Below are positions 45,845 through 57,330 of a DNA stretch of 64,000 nt, in pieces. Source of the stretch: Hibiscus mutabilis (lineage: Eukaryota > Streptophyta > Magnoliopsida > Malvales > Malvaceae). Numbering within the stretch: position 1 is the stretch's first letter; each line of letters starts with the position of its first letter. The position numbers and the translations under genes are program-made. The stretch is taken from contig CM033745.1 in assembly GCA_019671005.1 (NCBI GenBank), positions 45,131,241-45,195,240 of the forward strand, read 5' to 3'. The notes under the pieces were generated by a model. It ran no database searches. It saw only the letters and a program-made list of their open reading frames with translations, and was not told the origin of the DNA.

Positions 45845-46902
45845 GTAAACACTCAATCTTTCCAATAATCATTGTTGTTGATCTAACTAATGATCATGAG
45901 GAAATATTGTTGGAAATTCTAAGCAATTACAAGCAAGCCTTGGGATGGACCATGGCTGATATCTGAGGAATAAGCTCAACCATTTGCATGCACAAAATAA
46001 TTCTGGAAGAATATCATGGCAAAATAATTGAGGGCTAGAGAAGATTGAACCCGATCATGAAAGAGATTATTAAAAAAAATTATCAAGTGGCTAGATGATG
46101 GGATAATCTATCCCATCCTTGATAGCTCGTGGGTCAGCCCGGTGCAATACGTACCAAAGAAAGGTGGCAAGACCATGGTTCAAAATAGAAACAATGAGCT
46201 AATTCCTTCTAGAACTTTTACTGGATGAAGAGTGTGCATGGATTATAAGAAGCTGAATAATGCCACCATAAAAGATCATTTTCCATTGCCCTTCATTGAT
46301 CAAATGTTAGACTGACTAGAAGGTACGACGTTCTATTACTTCCTAGATGGTTATTCAAGATATAATCAGATTGCCATAGCTCCGGAAGATCAAGAGAAGA
46401 CCATATTCACATGTCTATATGGGACATTTTCCTTCAGAAGAATGCCATTCAGGTTGTGTAATGCCCCGACAACATTTCAATGTTGTATGATGTCCATTTT
46501 TCTGACATTATTGAACACAACTTGGAAGTATTCATGTATGATTTCTCAGTGTTTGGCAAAACATTTGAAGAATGTCTTCAGAGTTTGGAGGAAGTTTTAA
46601 GGAGATACATTGAGACAAACCTAGTCAGGAACTGGGAAAAATGCCATTTCATGGTGAATGAGGGCATTGTTCTCGGGCACAAGGTGACCAAGAGAGGACT
46701 AGAGGTCGATAAAGCAAAAGTAGAGGTAATCAAGCAATTGACACCTCCTACAAGTGTAAAAGGTATACGAATTTTATTGGAATATGTTGGTTTTTACCGA
46801 TGTTTCATTAAAGATTTTTCTAAAATTTCTAAACCTTTATGCTTGCTTTTAGAACAAAATGCCACTTTTGTATTTGATGATTCTTGTTTAAGAGCATTTT
46901 AG
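45845..46902 (+). pseudogene. Reverse transcriptase of Athila-1 pol
   Basis: The first half is badly broken (ICMHKIILEEYHGKIIEG, MDYKKLNNATIKDHFPLPFI in shifted frames). A 140-codon open part follows (46,480 to 46,902): HNLEVFMYDFSVFGKTFEEC carries the catalytic box with the first Asp replaced by Tyr (46,536-46,538), then KCHFMVNEGIVLGHKVTKRG and LLEYVGFYRCFIKDFSKISK. The enzyme would be inactive. Confidence 0.82.
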
Positions 46903-47345
46903 GAACTTAAGGAGAAGTTGATTAATGCCTCAATAGTCATGGCACTAGATTGGAATGAGCCATTTGAGCTCATGTGTGATGGCAGCGACTATACCGTCGG
47001 AGCAGTGCTAGAACAACGGTGTGGCAATTTTTTTCATACCATTTACTATGTCAGTCGGACATTGAATGAAGCATAACTAAATTACACCACTACTGAGAAA
47101 GAATTTCTCGTGGTTGTATTTGCATTTGATAAATTCAAATCTTATTTAGTTGGTAACAAAGTTGTGGTGTATACATATCATTCGACATTGAAATACCTCT
47201 TGGTAAAGAAGAATGCCAAGCCCAGACTGATTCGATGGATGCTTTTGCTATAAGAATTTGATTTCGAGATCTGAGACAAGAAGGGCAGTGAAAACTTAGT
47301 AGTTTACCACCTATCATGCCTAGAGCATCACCTTGAAGATGGTAA
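46903..47345 (+). pseudogene. RNase H of Athila-1 pol
   Basis: ELKEKLINASIVMALDWNEP, FELMCDGSDYTVGAVLEQRC, TIYYVSRTLNEAQLNYTTTE-like text with a stop at the Gln, KEFLVVVFAFDKFKSYLVGN, KYLLVKKNAKPRLIRWMLLL. The DGSD active-site block is present. Stops interrupt it. Confidence 0.78.
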
Positions 47346-48646
47346 GACCGTTGTCATAAGAGAAGAATTTCCAGATGAGTATTTGCTTGCAGTTAATGCC
47401 ATGCCATGGTACACTGACATAGTCAACTACCTGGTAAGGAATATTCTGCCACTAGATCTGCCATATAAGGCCAAGAAAAGATTCTTAAAATTAGGCAATA
47501 TTATTGGGACGAGACAATATTGTTCAAACAGTGTGCTGACCAAGTGATAAGACAATGTGTGCTAGAGGATGAACAACACAATATATTGCAATTATGCCAT
47601 GCAGCACCATATAGAGGTCACTTTGCCGGGATAAAAATTGCTGCCAAGGTGCTGTAGTTAGGACTCTTTTGGCCCACATTATACAAAGATGCCTATAACT
47701 TTACCAAGGCATGTGATCGATGCCAGCAGACAGGAAATATCTCTGGTAGACACCAATTGCCACTACAGAACATAATGCCAGTAGATTTGTTTGATGTATG
47801 GGAAACAAACTTTATGGGTCCTTTTCCCCCATCATTTGGTAACCTATATATCCTTGTGGCTGTTGACTATGTATCAAAATGGGTTAAGGCTATTGCCCTA
47901 CCAAGGAACGATGCCAAGGTTGTTGCCAAATTCTTGCACAAACACATTTTTACTTGATTTGGTGCCCCTAGAGTGATTATTCACAATGAGGGTACTTATT
48001 TTAAATGCAATCTAATCTCTAAAGCTTTGTGCAGATATGGAATTTAGCAGAGGATTGCCATGGCATACCATCCCCAAACAAATGGGCAAGCAGATATTTC
48101 AAAAAAGGAGAACAAGAATATTTTAGAGAAGACTATAAATCCAACAAAGAATGACTGGTCCTTGAGACTAGATGACTCCTTGTGGGCTTATAGGACTTGT
48201 TTTAAAACTCCATTGGGAACTTCACCATTTAGAATTATTTTTTGAAAAGCATGCCACTTACCAGTGGAGATGGAGCACCGTGCATATTGGGCAATCAAAG
48301 CACTTGATATGCATGAAGGAATGCTAGAGAAAAGAGGTTATTAAACCTAAATGAGTTAGAGGAATTTAGAGCACACACATATGAGAATGCCAGACTCTAC
48401 AAGGAAATGACAAAACGTTAGCATGATAGATGAATATTGCCAAGGCAATTTGAGGTATGCCAACGTGTTTTATTATTTAACTCAAGATTGAAATTGTTTC
48501 CAGGAAAGCTCAAGTCTAGATGGTCAGGACCCTTTGAAGTTGTGAAGCTTTATGCCCATGGAGCAGTGGATATCAAAGATTTGAAGTCGGGAGCAATTTT
48601 CAAAGTAAACAACCAACGATTGAAGCACTATTTAGTAGACACTTAG
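47346..48646 (+). pseudogene. Integrase of Athila-1 pol
   Basis: A zinc domain is visible (LCHAAPYRGHFAGIKIAAKV, ACDRCQQTGNIS). In the core both catalytic aspartates are Asn: ETNFMGPFPPSFGNLYILVA (47,808-47,810) and IIHNEGTYFKC (about 47,985). The Glu region is KKENKNILEKT. Then MAYHPQTNGQADIS, LWAYRTCFKTPLGTSPFRII and the C-terminal MPRQFEVCQRVLLFNSRLKL to RLKHYLVDT with stop at 48,644-48,646. Both changes are G-to-A. Confidence 0.85.
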
Positions 48647-49284
48647 AGGATTGCCAATGAGGTTATCGTTTTGGCAGAGATTCCGTGATCATCATCATTG
48701 TGTTATTTTTGTAAATAGTAGGTTATATATTTTCCTTTTTTTAGCAGTTTTCATTTAGTTATTTTTCTTTTAAACTTTGGTTTTTCCTTTGCTGCGTTGA
48801 GAGGTTTTTCTTTGAGTAAGTGCATGTTTTTGTGGCAGGCAGAATGCTAAGGTAGAGGCTTGGCATGAGGCAGATGAAATTTTGGAGAAAACAATTTACC
48901 CTAGCTGCCCAAGTCTTAATAAAACTTGGCCCAAGAAAGTGAAAATTTTCTCTTTGAATTTTTACTCTAGCCGCCCAATTAGATAAGTTGAAATTCAAAT
49001 TCAAATTCAACTTATTCACCTTATCAATCAATTCTTACAACCTATCTTATCACATCAACCCTTATCACATCAACTTTTTTTTCTTTTCCCCAGACACGCC
49101 TAAAGCCATCATTATCCCCATTAAATCGGCAACTTTAATAACCCCACTTAAAACACTCAACCTTTTACACTTCATCTTCTTAAACCCTTAGCCGTTTCAA
49201 AGATCAAAACCTTTTCACTTTTCTCTTTATTTTCTTTATCAAGCAAGAAGCCAAAGTTTCATTTTTCTTCTTCTTCCTCTTCAA
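48647..49284 (+). other. Spacer between pol and ORF3 of Athila-1
   Basis: No coding frame; T-rich and then CA-rich leader-like sequence. A Gly/Arg-poor, AT-rich interval of this size is usual between pol and the third ORF in Athila elements, where a spliced or internal transcript may start. Confidence 0.5.
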
Positions 49285-50740
49285 AATCATTTAAACACCC
49301 AACTTGTTTCCATAGCTTCCTCATCCACGCCTTTCAAGATCTTTTTCAATGAGGAGATACGCAAGAAACATGATAAAAACTTTGTATCGCGAACATTCTG
49401 CCATGAGAAAAATTTTGAGTTCAAGAGTGAACTAAACTTTGGATTTACCCTAGATTTTATGGCAGTGGTAACCAAGAACAAGTGGGAGCTTTTCTGCCAA
49501 CAAACGAGAGAAGTTTCCTCCAACATCGTTTGAGAACTCTATGCCCATCTCTCCACAAAAGATTCACCCTTTTTGATGTTTCGAGGTACGTCTGTACGTT
49601 TTGATGAAGGGTACATGAATGCCATGTTTGAGTTGGATAATTTTGAGGACGAACACCAGGAGTTTGTTAACTCTATGAACACTACCAAGAGGAAGAAGCT
49701 GTTGACAGATTTGTGCGAGGCTGGCATTACATGATTGTGTTGTCGAAGGGACACCAGACAGTCAAGTGGATGACCTTAAAATCACAGTCGAAAGGGTGGA
49801 ATCATTTTCTCAAGGCAAATCGAATGCTAACAAACCACAATGAAGCTATCTCAGAAGAGAGGCTGGCACTACTGCACTCCATCCTTATGGGCCGCAAGAT
49901 CAATGTTGGCCGGCTCATCATCGAGGAAACATATAAGTGTGCTGAAAGAGGTAATGGCAATTTGTTTTTCCCCTTGTTAATTTCTAACATTTGCATGAAA
50001 CATGGTGTGCCAAAAATTGACTCGGACAAGGTCCTAGAAACCAAGGGAACAACAATCATGGTTTCCCTGTGGAGGCAACTCATGACCACCGATTCAAAAG
50101 ATAAAAAAGGCAAAGCCCAAGGTGCAGAAGGCAAAGCCTGATTCTCACATGCCAGCTAGTTTAGTGGCAACACTTTCCTAGATCTACCAGCGCTAGGAGA
50201 TCATTCTCCAAAAATTAGAGAAACCTGGGGAGCAAAATCTCAAGCTCTGGCATTATGCTCATACCAGGGACAATGCCATCAGGAAGATTCTTGAGGGAAT
50301 GTCCCCGGGCGTTTTGCCAGCCTTCCCTAAGTTCCCCATTGATATCTTTGCCAGTGATGACATGACAGCTAGTCCTCGTTTAGTTTATACCCCGACACAC
50401 ATTGATGCCATAGTTTTAGTTTTTCCAGTTCAAGTTGAGTCTACCAAGACAGAAACGCTGCCAGAATTTGAGGAAGAAATTCAAGAGAAACCTACCACAA
50501 CGCTTGCTGCCCTTGCACCATTTATTGCCACTCATGCCACTTTGAAGCCGGTGCAGATTGTTAAGGAAGCCCTCCACGACCTTAGAGCTTCCACTGCCGC
50601 CTCAAAGCCAAGCATGAAAGGAAGGAAACGCATGGCCCCGATCGTAGGAGCTTTGTCAAAAGAAGACCAACGTCACATGAGAAGAACCCTCCGAAGGGGA
50701 GTCCTCCTCTTCCTAAACTCCTTTAAATTTCATATCATTG
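49285..50740 (+). pseudogene. ORF3 of Athila-1 (putative plant transposon protein family)
   Basis: Frame 1: NHLNTQLVSIASSSTPFKIF, FNEEIRKKHDKNFVSRTFCH, LDFMAVVTKNKWELFCQQTR, then a stop, ELYAHLSTKDSPFLMFRGTS, VRFDEGYMNAMFELDNFEDE. After a frameshift near 49,715: NRMLTNHNEAISEERLALLH, SILMGRKINVGRLIIEETYK, GNLFFPLLISNICMKHGVPK, then a Lys-rich end. A further frame (50,299-50,740) holds a Thr/Ala/Pro-rich linker and KGRKRMAPIVGALSKEDQRH. This family has a conserved FCQ/...FY.A/...R and LL.SIL.G core and sits at the env position. Its role is not established. Confidence 0.7.
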
Positions 50741-51765
50741 CATTTACATGTTCATGCATTTTACTGTTTTCATTTGTATATATGTACTATTTTCATATAT
50801 TGGGGACAATGCATGCCTTTGGTTTAGCGGTGTGTATCCTCATTGTCATGCCATGCATGTATGTTTATATTACTGTTTGCATTCTGTTGTCATGCCATGT
50901 AGATTTAATTAATGCCATGCATACCAAACCACTAGAAAGAAAAGAATATTGCCTCGGTCAAATTTTAAAGAATTCTAACATTTTGCTAGGCTAGTATTAT
51001 TTGTTCTAAAGTATTCTATCCTGTGATGAAATTTTAAATCCTTAGTTTGCCTATGCCAGTAGAATATAGTAATGCTAGGTCTGCTTGGCAATTGATCTCT
51101 AGTTTATGGAATTGAACTCTCACTTAACACGTAGCATGCATCTAGTTCCTAAAAAAACTTAGAACTTTTGGAACTAAGCTCAGGAAAAAAATTGATGCTA
51201 GGGTAAAAAGAAAGAATAAGGCAACAATGTTTTGCCCAGGCAAGAAAAGAATTTAGAACTCTCATCTGCCTATAGACAATAAGTTAATTGGGGCTTCGTG
51301 GTCTACTCCCTCTTAGTTCTCAAGTTGAAAACTTTAGGGTGTGAGTTGAAAAGTAAAAGCCTAGTAATGTCTGGATTAACTTGGGGGTTCATGGTATGCT
51401 CCATCTTATTTCTCACGCCAAATAGTGTTACAAAGCAAGCTTAAAATATTTACAACATAAACCCTTGGTGGGAATAAAAGAAAAATAAAAATTCCGAGTT
51501 TAGGTAGTAAATTTGACTAAGGGAGTAAAAGGAAATCTTGATGCATATTGCCTACACTTCATGCACTCTTCATGACCTTAGACAAGAGTAATATTGTTGC
51601 ACTTGAATTTGCTTATCTGCTTGGCATTACTGCACTGGGATATCTAAGGATAAAACTAGAGCCAGATTCTGCTTGCCAGCACTTGTTGGCATTCCTACCA
51701 AAATTTTGCCAAGGTATTATTTTAACATTTCTTTTTACTTGCATTACTTGAGGAAAAGCAATGAG
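50741..51765 (+). other. 3' non-coding region of Athila-1
   Basis: Contains attggggacaatgcatgcctt, the internal guanine-rich motif typical of Athila 3' regions, and two related blocks (near 51,290 and 51,390: ggg(g)ttcatgg/ggcttcgtggt(c/a)t(a/g)ctcc). A hydrophobic open frame runs to 50,994 but looks like read-through of T-rich non-coding DNA. Confidence 0.5.
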
Positions 51766-51779
51766 CTAGGTTTGGGGGA
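51766..51779 (+). other. Polypurine tract of Athila-1
   Basis: aggtttgggggA directly before the 3' LTR start TGTTAACTCC. The T's inside the purine run are usual in Athila tracts. Confidence 0.8.
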
Positions 51780-53210
51780 TGTTAACTCCTTAAAAGTATG
51801 TATTTTTATGCTTATTTTACAATGTCTTTACTTGCCTTTGAGTATATTTAGTTGCATTTAGATGTTAAATTCATGCATTTGCATAAGGAGTTTGAGAGTG
51901 GTGTTTATGCCAGTGTGAAAGGTTGCTTTGTTGGCATTATTACAGGCTTGGCAGACAAGGACAAACTTGGCAGAACAAAACAAAGCAGTGCAGAAGGAAG
52001 GAATGCCAGAGAGAATATTGAGTTGTTGTTGGCAGTGATGGACTAAAAATTGCCAAAGCTCGGCTGGCATAAAAGAGGTATCTAATGCCCGGCCAGGTAG
52101 CCGTTGGACCTTGTACACGTCAGCCCTAGGATTCAAATTTTGGATAAGATGATCACATCCCTTATCCCTTGCGCATTCAAAATTCAAATTTCAAGGGTTA
52201 TTCTAGGCATCTCGTGCTTTCCTATATAAAAGGATCGATCATTGATTCAAGGAGAACGATTTGATGATCAGATTGAAAGGAAGGTTGCAACGAGGAGCAA
52301 CATAGTTTTACCAGCTTGACCGAGAGCTTGGAGCCATTAAAGGGCTGCATCAACGGACCCCCTTCTAGCCCATTCTCTTTGTTTTAGTTATTTTTATTTT
52401 TAATGATGATGTTGTTGAGATATGATGAAGGTTTTTGGATGGATACCCCAACTATGAACTAAACTTTTACAGTTGGTGGGGGATGTTTGCGTTTAACACT
52501 ATTTTATGTTTATTTTTTAATAAATCAAATGCCTTGGCATTGTTTCCCTATTTAACATGTTCTTCAATTTTTATTAAATTCTTTGCCAAGCGACCGCTGG
52601 CATTATTTGCTTATTGCACCTTAATATCTTAACAAATTTGAGGGGTAACGATCGTTGCCAGGTACTAAGGAGAGAAGCTTCGAAAGAAGATGTTCAAGTA
52701 GATGAGCTTACTTTTGAAGTGAATCTACCCCTTAGGAGTATAGATTGTAACTTAATCAAATTAATTAATGAGAAAATTCACTATAGACATATAGGGGTTT
52801 AACATGGTTCATTTTGGGCATTGCCATCGATAGAGGCAATGCCATCGTTGAATCTGCTCGGAAATAATTCGAAGGTAGAACATTATTAAGGCTAGCATGA
52901 AAACTAGACATCCCTTGCCAACACTCATTAATTATTTGGAAACTCCTCTTGCCAGCGTTGTTTTAATTTTCTTCCATTTCTTTAGATCACTTTCTGAAAC
53001 TAGTTCAAAATCAATCTAACATTTTTCCCTGACAAGTAATAATTGAAGCGGTCAAATTCCTAGTCAATCCTTGTGGATTCGATACTCAGCTTACTGTTGT
53101 ATGACTTGCTAACCGTGCATGCTTGCACACAAAGGACTCATACTTGGCATTATTCTTACATATTTCCATTACATTTTCTACCTTTTTTCTAAGCGTTAGC
53201 ACAGTCAACA
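51780..53210 (+). repeat. 3' LTR of Athila-1, 1,431 bp
   Basis: TGTTAACTCC to cagtcaaca, the same length as the 5' LTR. Shared TATA box (52,223-52,230) and blocks 'actcctaaggggta' mirrored in both. Followed by the 5-bp flank cagac. Point differences between the copies indicate a moderately old insertion. Confidence 0.93.
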
Positions 53211-53215
53211 CAGAC

Positions 53216-55187
53216 CTAAATTGAGATTTCGATCCTTTACAATGACTAATTTTTTTTCACAAATTGAGAGGATTCTCTAGATTTTTAGTAGGGAAATGAG
53301 TTCTAACACTAAATTTTTATTATTAAAAAATGAAGGTTTGATTATCATTCTAGGGAGCTGGATGGCTTTTATTGCTATGCGTACCAAAACGACTAAGTAC
53401 GTTGCGAGACCTGGAAAAAACTGGAAATATGAATTGTTAAACCAAAAATATTATGACCATCTAGTTTAGGTTGTGAAACTCATTGATGAATTCTGATACT
53501 TGTCGATTCAACCTAATATGTTATCTACTTTTTTTACTTTTACGGTTTCAACATCTAATTTTATCTATCCAGCATACTATACACCAAGTTTCGGTATGAT
53601 ACTTAAGTTCCGGAACATACTATACAAACATGTATTGTTAAAGGGACTTTAAACATTTCTAGTTTACACATTTTCTAAAGGTTCCAGTACATGTACAAAA
53701 GTTCCAATATCAGAAGAAAAACGTAAATTGCTATGCGTTAACCCTAAAATGTTACTTTCATAGCTAACAGTTTCAGTTTTGGATATCAAATTCTGAGGCA
53801 TCTTCTTCCAACGTTAATTTTCACAAAATTTACTAACAATTTAGGTTTAAACTTTTATCTACCGGTTTTGGTACATATCTCAGAGTTCCGAAAGTTATGC
53901 GTTATTGTAACATTTTACATTACAACACAAATGTTATCCCCATAAAGTATCGATCCTATTTACTAAGTTTCAAAACTTATCGGCAACAATCTCCCCCTGT
54001 TTCCGTGTGTTTTTTTGGGAATCTAAATCTAATGGTCAAAATCAAAAGTTTTCCCATCTAACGACTCTAATCCTGTCGTTTATTAGCCATATAATAACAT
54101 GTCGTTCTTTAGACTCACCCATATAATGGGGGCAAAGGTTGACCATTGTTTGAATGCATCAGTCATTTTCCCTTTTGTCTCTCATCATTCTCTTTCTCAT
54201 TTCTTATTTTCCCTTCTCCTTAAAGCCAAGAGTTTGGCCATCAAGGAGCCAACTTTTTGTTGTAATTTCATCATCCAAAAACTTTGTGGCGGTAATAAAT
54301 ATCTCCCCACCAAAAGAGCTCTAAGAAAAGTTAACCATTTCCATGGATGATGGTGTGAAGCTTATTAGAGGGTTTGAAAGGAGTTTTGTGTTTCTATCAC
54401 CTCTTGCTATTTAATTTTGATTCTTTCATTGTTTATATGTATTTATACTTGTAAAAATTCAATTTTCGGTCCCAAATTAAAAATCCTAATTTTAAACTCC
54501 CATTTTATGAAACCCTAACATTTAGGTATTTTTTGAAAACGATTTATTCTAAAAATCAAAAATTGAGATCAATTTATAAAATTAATCACTTTTGAGGACT
54601 AATTCATAATTTTTGAAAGCTTGGAAACTATTTGGTAACTTTCTAAAAACTTTAAGGACTTGCGGTAGGATTAACCTTTTAAATTCTAATCGAATTCTAA
54701 TTCCACTTTCCCACGGCCAGAATTAATCCTTTTATATTAGTTTATTTTTTATTTATCTTTCATGTTATTTTATAAACCCTCTATTATTATTATTATTATA
54801 TTTTTTAAAAACAATATATATTATCCTTTATTTTCACATTTTAGCCTAGCTTTGGCTTTCCCTATTTTCTTAGCTGTCAGAAACATTAGACCAGTTTGTG
54901 ACTAAATGTCACCGTTAACAATCCCTGGTGAACCAACACCATTCAATCCTTACTCTAACCCCCTGATCATACCAACCGTATACCCCTTCCCTGTTTGAGC
55001 GCGCCTCCAGCTTCGTAAGAGCCTTAACCCCTTACAACAGATTAAATCAACTTTTATTTATTTTTTTAAAACGAAACTTTTATTTACTTTTTTAAATCTA
55101 ATACTATTTATAACTAATCCAACCTATGTTCGATTCGTAACCATGTTCGATGTTGACTTGTTTAAATCGAACTACTCTAACTTGAAC
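53216..55187. other. About 2 kb without a supported gene
   Basis: AT-rich. TATCG/TTTCGG motifs recur between 53,590 and 53,975 (gtttcggtatgatac, ggttttggtac, agtatcgatcc), suggesting an old LTR. A short open frame at 54,099-54,350 lies in a leader-like, CT-rich stretch next to a TATA-like catataatg and is not convincing as a gene. An ATT/TAT microsatellite lies at about 54,783-54,801. Nothing else recognised. Confidence 0.4.
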
Positions 55188-55506
55188 TGTTCAGTCAATG
55201 TAACAAGTGGAAACAAACTAATAGAATTTTTCGAGAGAATAAGTAAGGAAGAAACAGATTTAGAGAAGAGAAAGAAGAAGATAAGGAAGACAAGATTTTT
55301 CATTCATCAAATGACACAATGGTTACAATCCAGTCTCTAGCTTTTTAACCCTACACAAGGCAAAACGGCGGCGTATTATGTATTTACATTGGTCCAAAAT
55401 GCTAAGTTTCATTAAACGAGCCTAGCTGCTTAAAATAAACATGAAAACGACTTAAAACAGTAATTTAAAATTACCAACAATCATCAAACCAATTCGAGCC
55501 CTTACA
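55188..55506 (-). repeat. Short LTR of a Reina-like chromovirus, 3' copy
   Basis: Bounded by TG (tgttcagtcaatg) on the left and ttaca on the right; on the minus strand it starts TGTAAGGGCTCG right after a polypurine tract (AAAGGAGGGTGTAG, 55,507-55,520). About 320 bp, the small LTR size usual for Reina-type elements. The left end is less sure. Confidence 0.5.
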
Positions 55507-55515
55507 CTACACCCT

Positions 55516-55660
55516 CCTTTAGACCAGATCCTTGACCACAAGGATCAAAGTGAGGAAATTCTTGTTGCAGTAACTGCAAAACCTCTCAAGTAGAGTCTTC
55601 ATGGAAAGAGTTTGTCCTCCACCAGAACTTCGGTCCAACTCTATTTCCCCTTCTCCCAAT
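55516..55660 (-). pseudogene. Pol C-terminus of the Reina-like element, distal piece
   Basis: On the minus strand: WWRTNSFHEDST, a stop, EVLQLLQQEFPHFDPCGQGS and GLKEGV, ending at the polypurine tract. The '(S/A)TWE...L...FP.F' layout is the chromodomain tail of Reina/CRM-like integrases. The frame is separated from the proximal piece (56,582-56,803) by the SIRE-like LTR. Confidence 0.55.
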
Positions 55661-55665
55661 GCGTT

Positions 55666-56581
55666 TGTTAAGATGTTTATTTTGATATAACAAAGTGAAA
55701 AATATTTTAGGACTAAATTCAAATATTAATTGCAAAAATATTTCAAAGTCCACAAAACTTAAAAATATGTTTAAATTTTTTTGAATTTGTCCCTGTATCC
55801 AATATATATTTTAAAGTCAATTTTAGCCGGTTTTACAAGTTTTTAATGGAGGTTTCGAAACCCCCTATAAATGGTTTCAAAACTAGTGAGGCGATAAGGC
55901 CTAGAAATCAAACTTGGGAAACAGGTTTTGAAACCCCTTTCATGGTTTTGAAATCCTTTTCCTAGTTTCAAAAACCACTACCTAGTTTCTATACCAAGCC
56001 CCTATAACGGCTAGTTTTTTTATTCGAAACCCCTACAATGGTTTCGAAACCCATGAGCATGTGAGCATTTAATGCTCGATTTTAATGGCTTCTAACGGTT
56101 CCAAAACATCCCCAACGGTCATAAACGGCCACAAACTTATTAGAGGGTATAATAGAGACCATCAACCATCCATAGAAGACTAAAAAATCCAACACCAACA
56201 TTCTTTGTATAGAGAAATCATTTTGTGCTTAATTTTGTCATATTCTTTGTAGAAAACACTTGTTAAGCTAACTTGTCAATATTGCTCAAGTGTTTAGGTT
56301 TTGGTTGAATGCTTAAATTGCAAACATATAAGCCTTGTGAGGTTTTCCTTGTTTGCTTATTTGTATTCTCTTTGTAAGAGAGTTTCTCAAAGCTTCGGGG
56401 TATAAGCTTTGAGGTTGTGTAAAGGTTATCTCTTTGAGCCTAGAAAAAGGAATGACAAATTAGTGAATTTGTGGAAAATCCTTAGCGTGGATAGCTAAGG
56501 TAGTGGAGGTAGACTTGGTTTAAAAGTCGAACCATTATAAATCATTGTGCAAATTTTTAATTTTTGATTGCTTCCACCACA
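55666..56581 (+). repeat. SIRE-like Ty1/copia LTR, solo or fragment
   Basis: Starts TGTTAAGATGTTTATTTTGA and ends cttccaccaca. It contains the hallmarks of SIRE/Maximus LTRs: many ggtttcgaaacc palindromes (55,850-56,055), a 'ttctttgta...gagaaatcattttgtgctt' leader, and 'gtggaaaatccttagcgtggatagctaaggtagtggaggtag' close to the end. No internal copia sequence flanks it, so it is probably a solo LTR. No target duplication is visible (gcgtt versus atcac). Confidence 0.75.
55850..56055. repeat. GGTTTCGAAACC palindrome cluster
   Basis: ggtttcgaaacc (55,853), ggtttcaaaac (55,873), ggttttgaaacc (55,923), ggttttgaaatcc (55,943), agtttcaaaaacc (55,964), attcgaaaccc (56,022), ggtttcgaaaccc (56,040). 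The motif recurs about every 20-50 bases and then stops. Confidence 0.85.
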
Positions 56582-56803
56582 ATCACTCTAACGCCAATTT
56601 ACCTCATCTTGATGATTTTAGTTGGTTGTTCGAGCTCAACAACGTCTGTCCAATATCTTCACTGGTTTTTTTACTAAGGTTATCATCTGGGCCCACCATT
56701 GGCAGTTTAGATTGTACTAATTCAGAACCAACTTGCTTCATTAATTGAGATACATGGAAAACATGATAAACCTTGGAATGATCTGGCAGTTGTAGTTTGT
56801 AAG
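56582..56803 (-). pseudogene. Pol C-terminus of the Reina-like element, proximal piece
   Basis: Minus-strand text TYKLQLPDHSKVYHVFHVSQ then LMKQVGSELVQSKLPMVGPD is the integrase C-terminal 'YKL.LP..S.....FHVS.L' module. Continuing text is weak. A Tekay-like LTR begins exactly at its upstream end (56,804), cutting the domain off from the rest of pol. Confidence 0.7.
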
Positions 56804-57330
56804 TGTAACGACCCAATTTTTGGGTTAGTGAGTCGGGTCTCAGACCTGAGTTATGGGTATCTATTTTAGAAGCCCAAGTTAAGGATATTAAGTTGGGACC
56901 ATTATATTGGAGGAGAAGGTTTGACTTTTAAATAGTAAAGGAAAGAGACAAAAAGGGGAAAAAAAGGAGAAAAAGAAGAAGGAGATATTTTGAGAAAGAG
57001 AGAAATGGGAAAGAGAGAAAAAGGAAGGGGAAGTTTCATACCTCGATTGGCCGCCCCTCAGACCGTCCTGCACGACATTGTCGCTGTCATTGCCTTTATC
57101 TCACCGAGACGAACCCACCGGTGATTCTCTCGCCATCGTCACTACCGTCACTCACCAAGGTAAAGCCCGAGAAGATTTAAAATAGTTGAAGTGGCATGAA
57201 CCACCATCTTCCATCGAAGGGTGAGGCCACCACGACGTTCCCTGGCTCGAGAAAGGCTGATCTGGAGCTTGTCGTCATCGTATGGCCATCAGAGGTTGCC
57301 GCACACACCATTAAAGCCATCTATGCCAAG
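56804..57330 (+). repeat. Tekay-like LTR, truncated by Athila-2
   Basis: TGTAACGACCCAATTTTTGG resembles the Tekay-D LTR start (TGAAACGACCCAAG), followed by the same 'gaagcccaa...' block and a purine-rich gagaaagagagaaa leader, then a GC-richer stretch (57,040-57,330) matching the position of 37,080-37,300. It ends where the Athila-2 LTR begins. The remainder would lie beyond Athila-2, outside the window. Confidence 0.65.

Noticed and set aside
50720..50994. Hydrophobic segments that could be read as an envelope-like membrane region
   Set aside because: They coincide with a T-rich non-coding 3' region that holds the usual Athila ggggacaatg motif; no signal peptide, cleavage site or cysteine pattern supports a membrane protein.
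54099..54350. 83-codon plus-strand frame after a TATA-like sequence
   Set aside because: CT-rich leader-like composition and no domain; more likely part of an old LTR.
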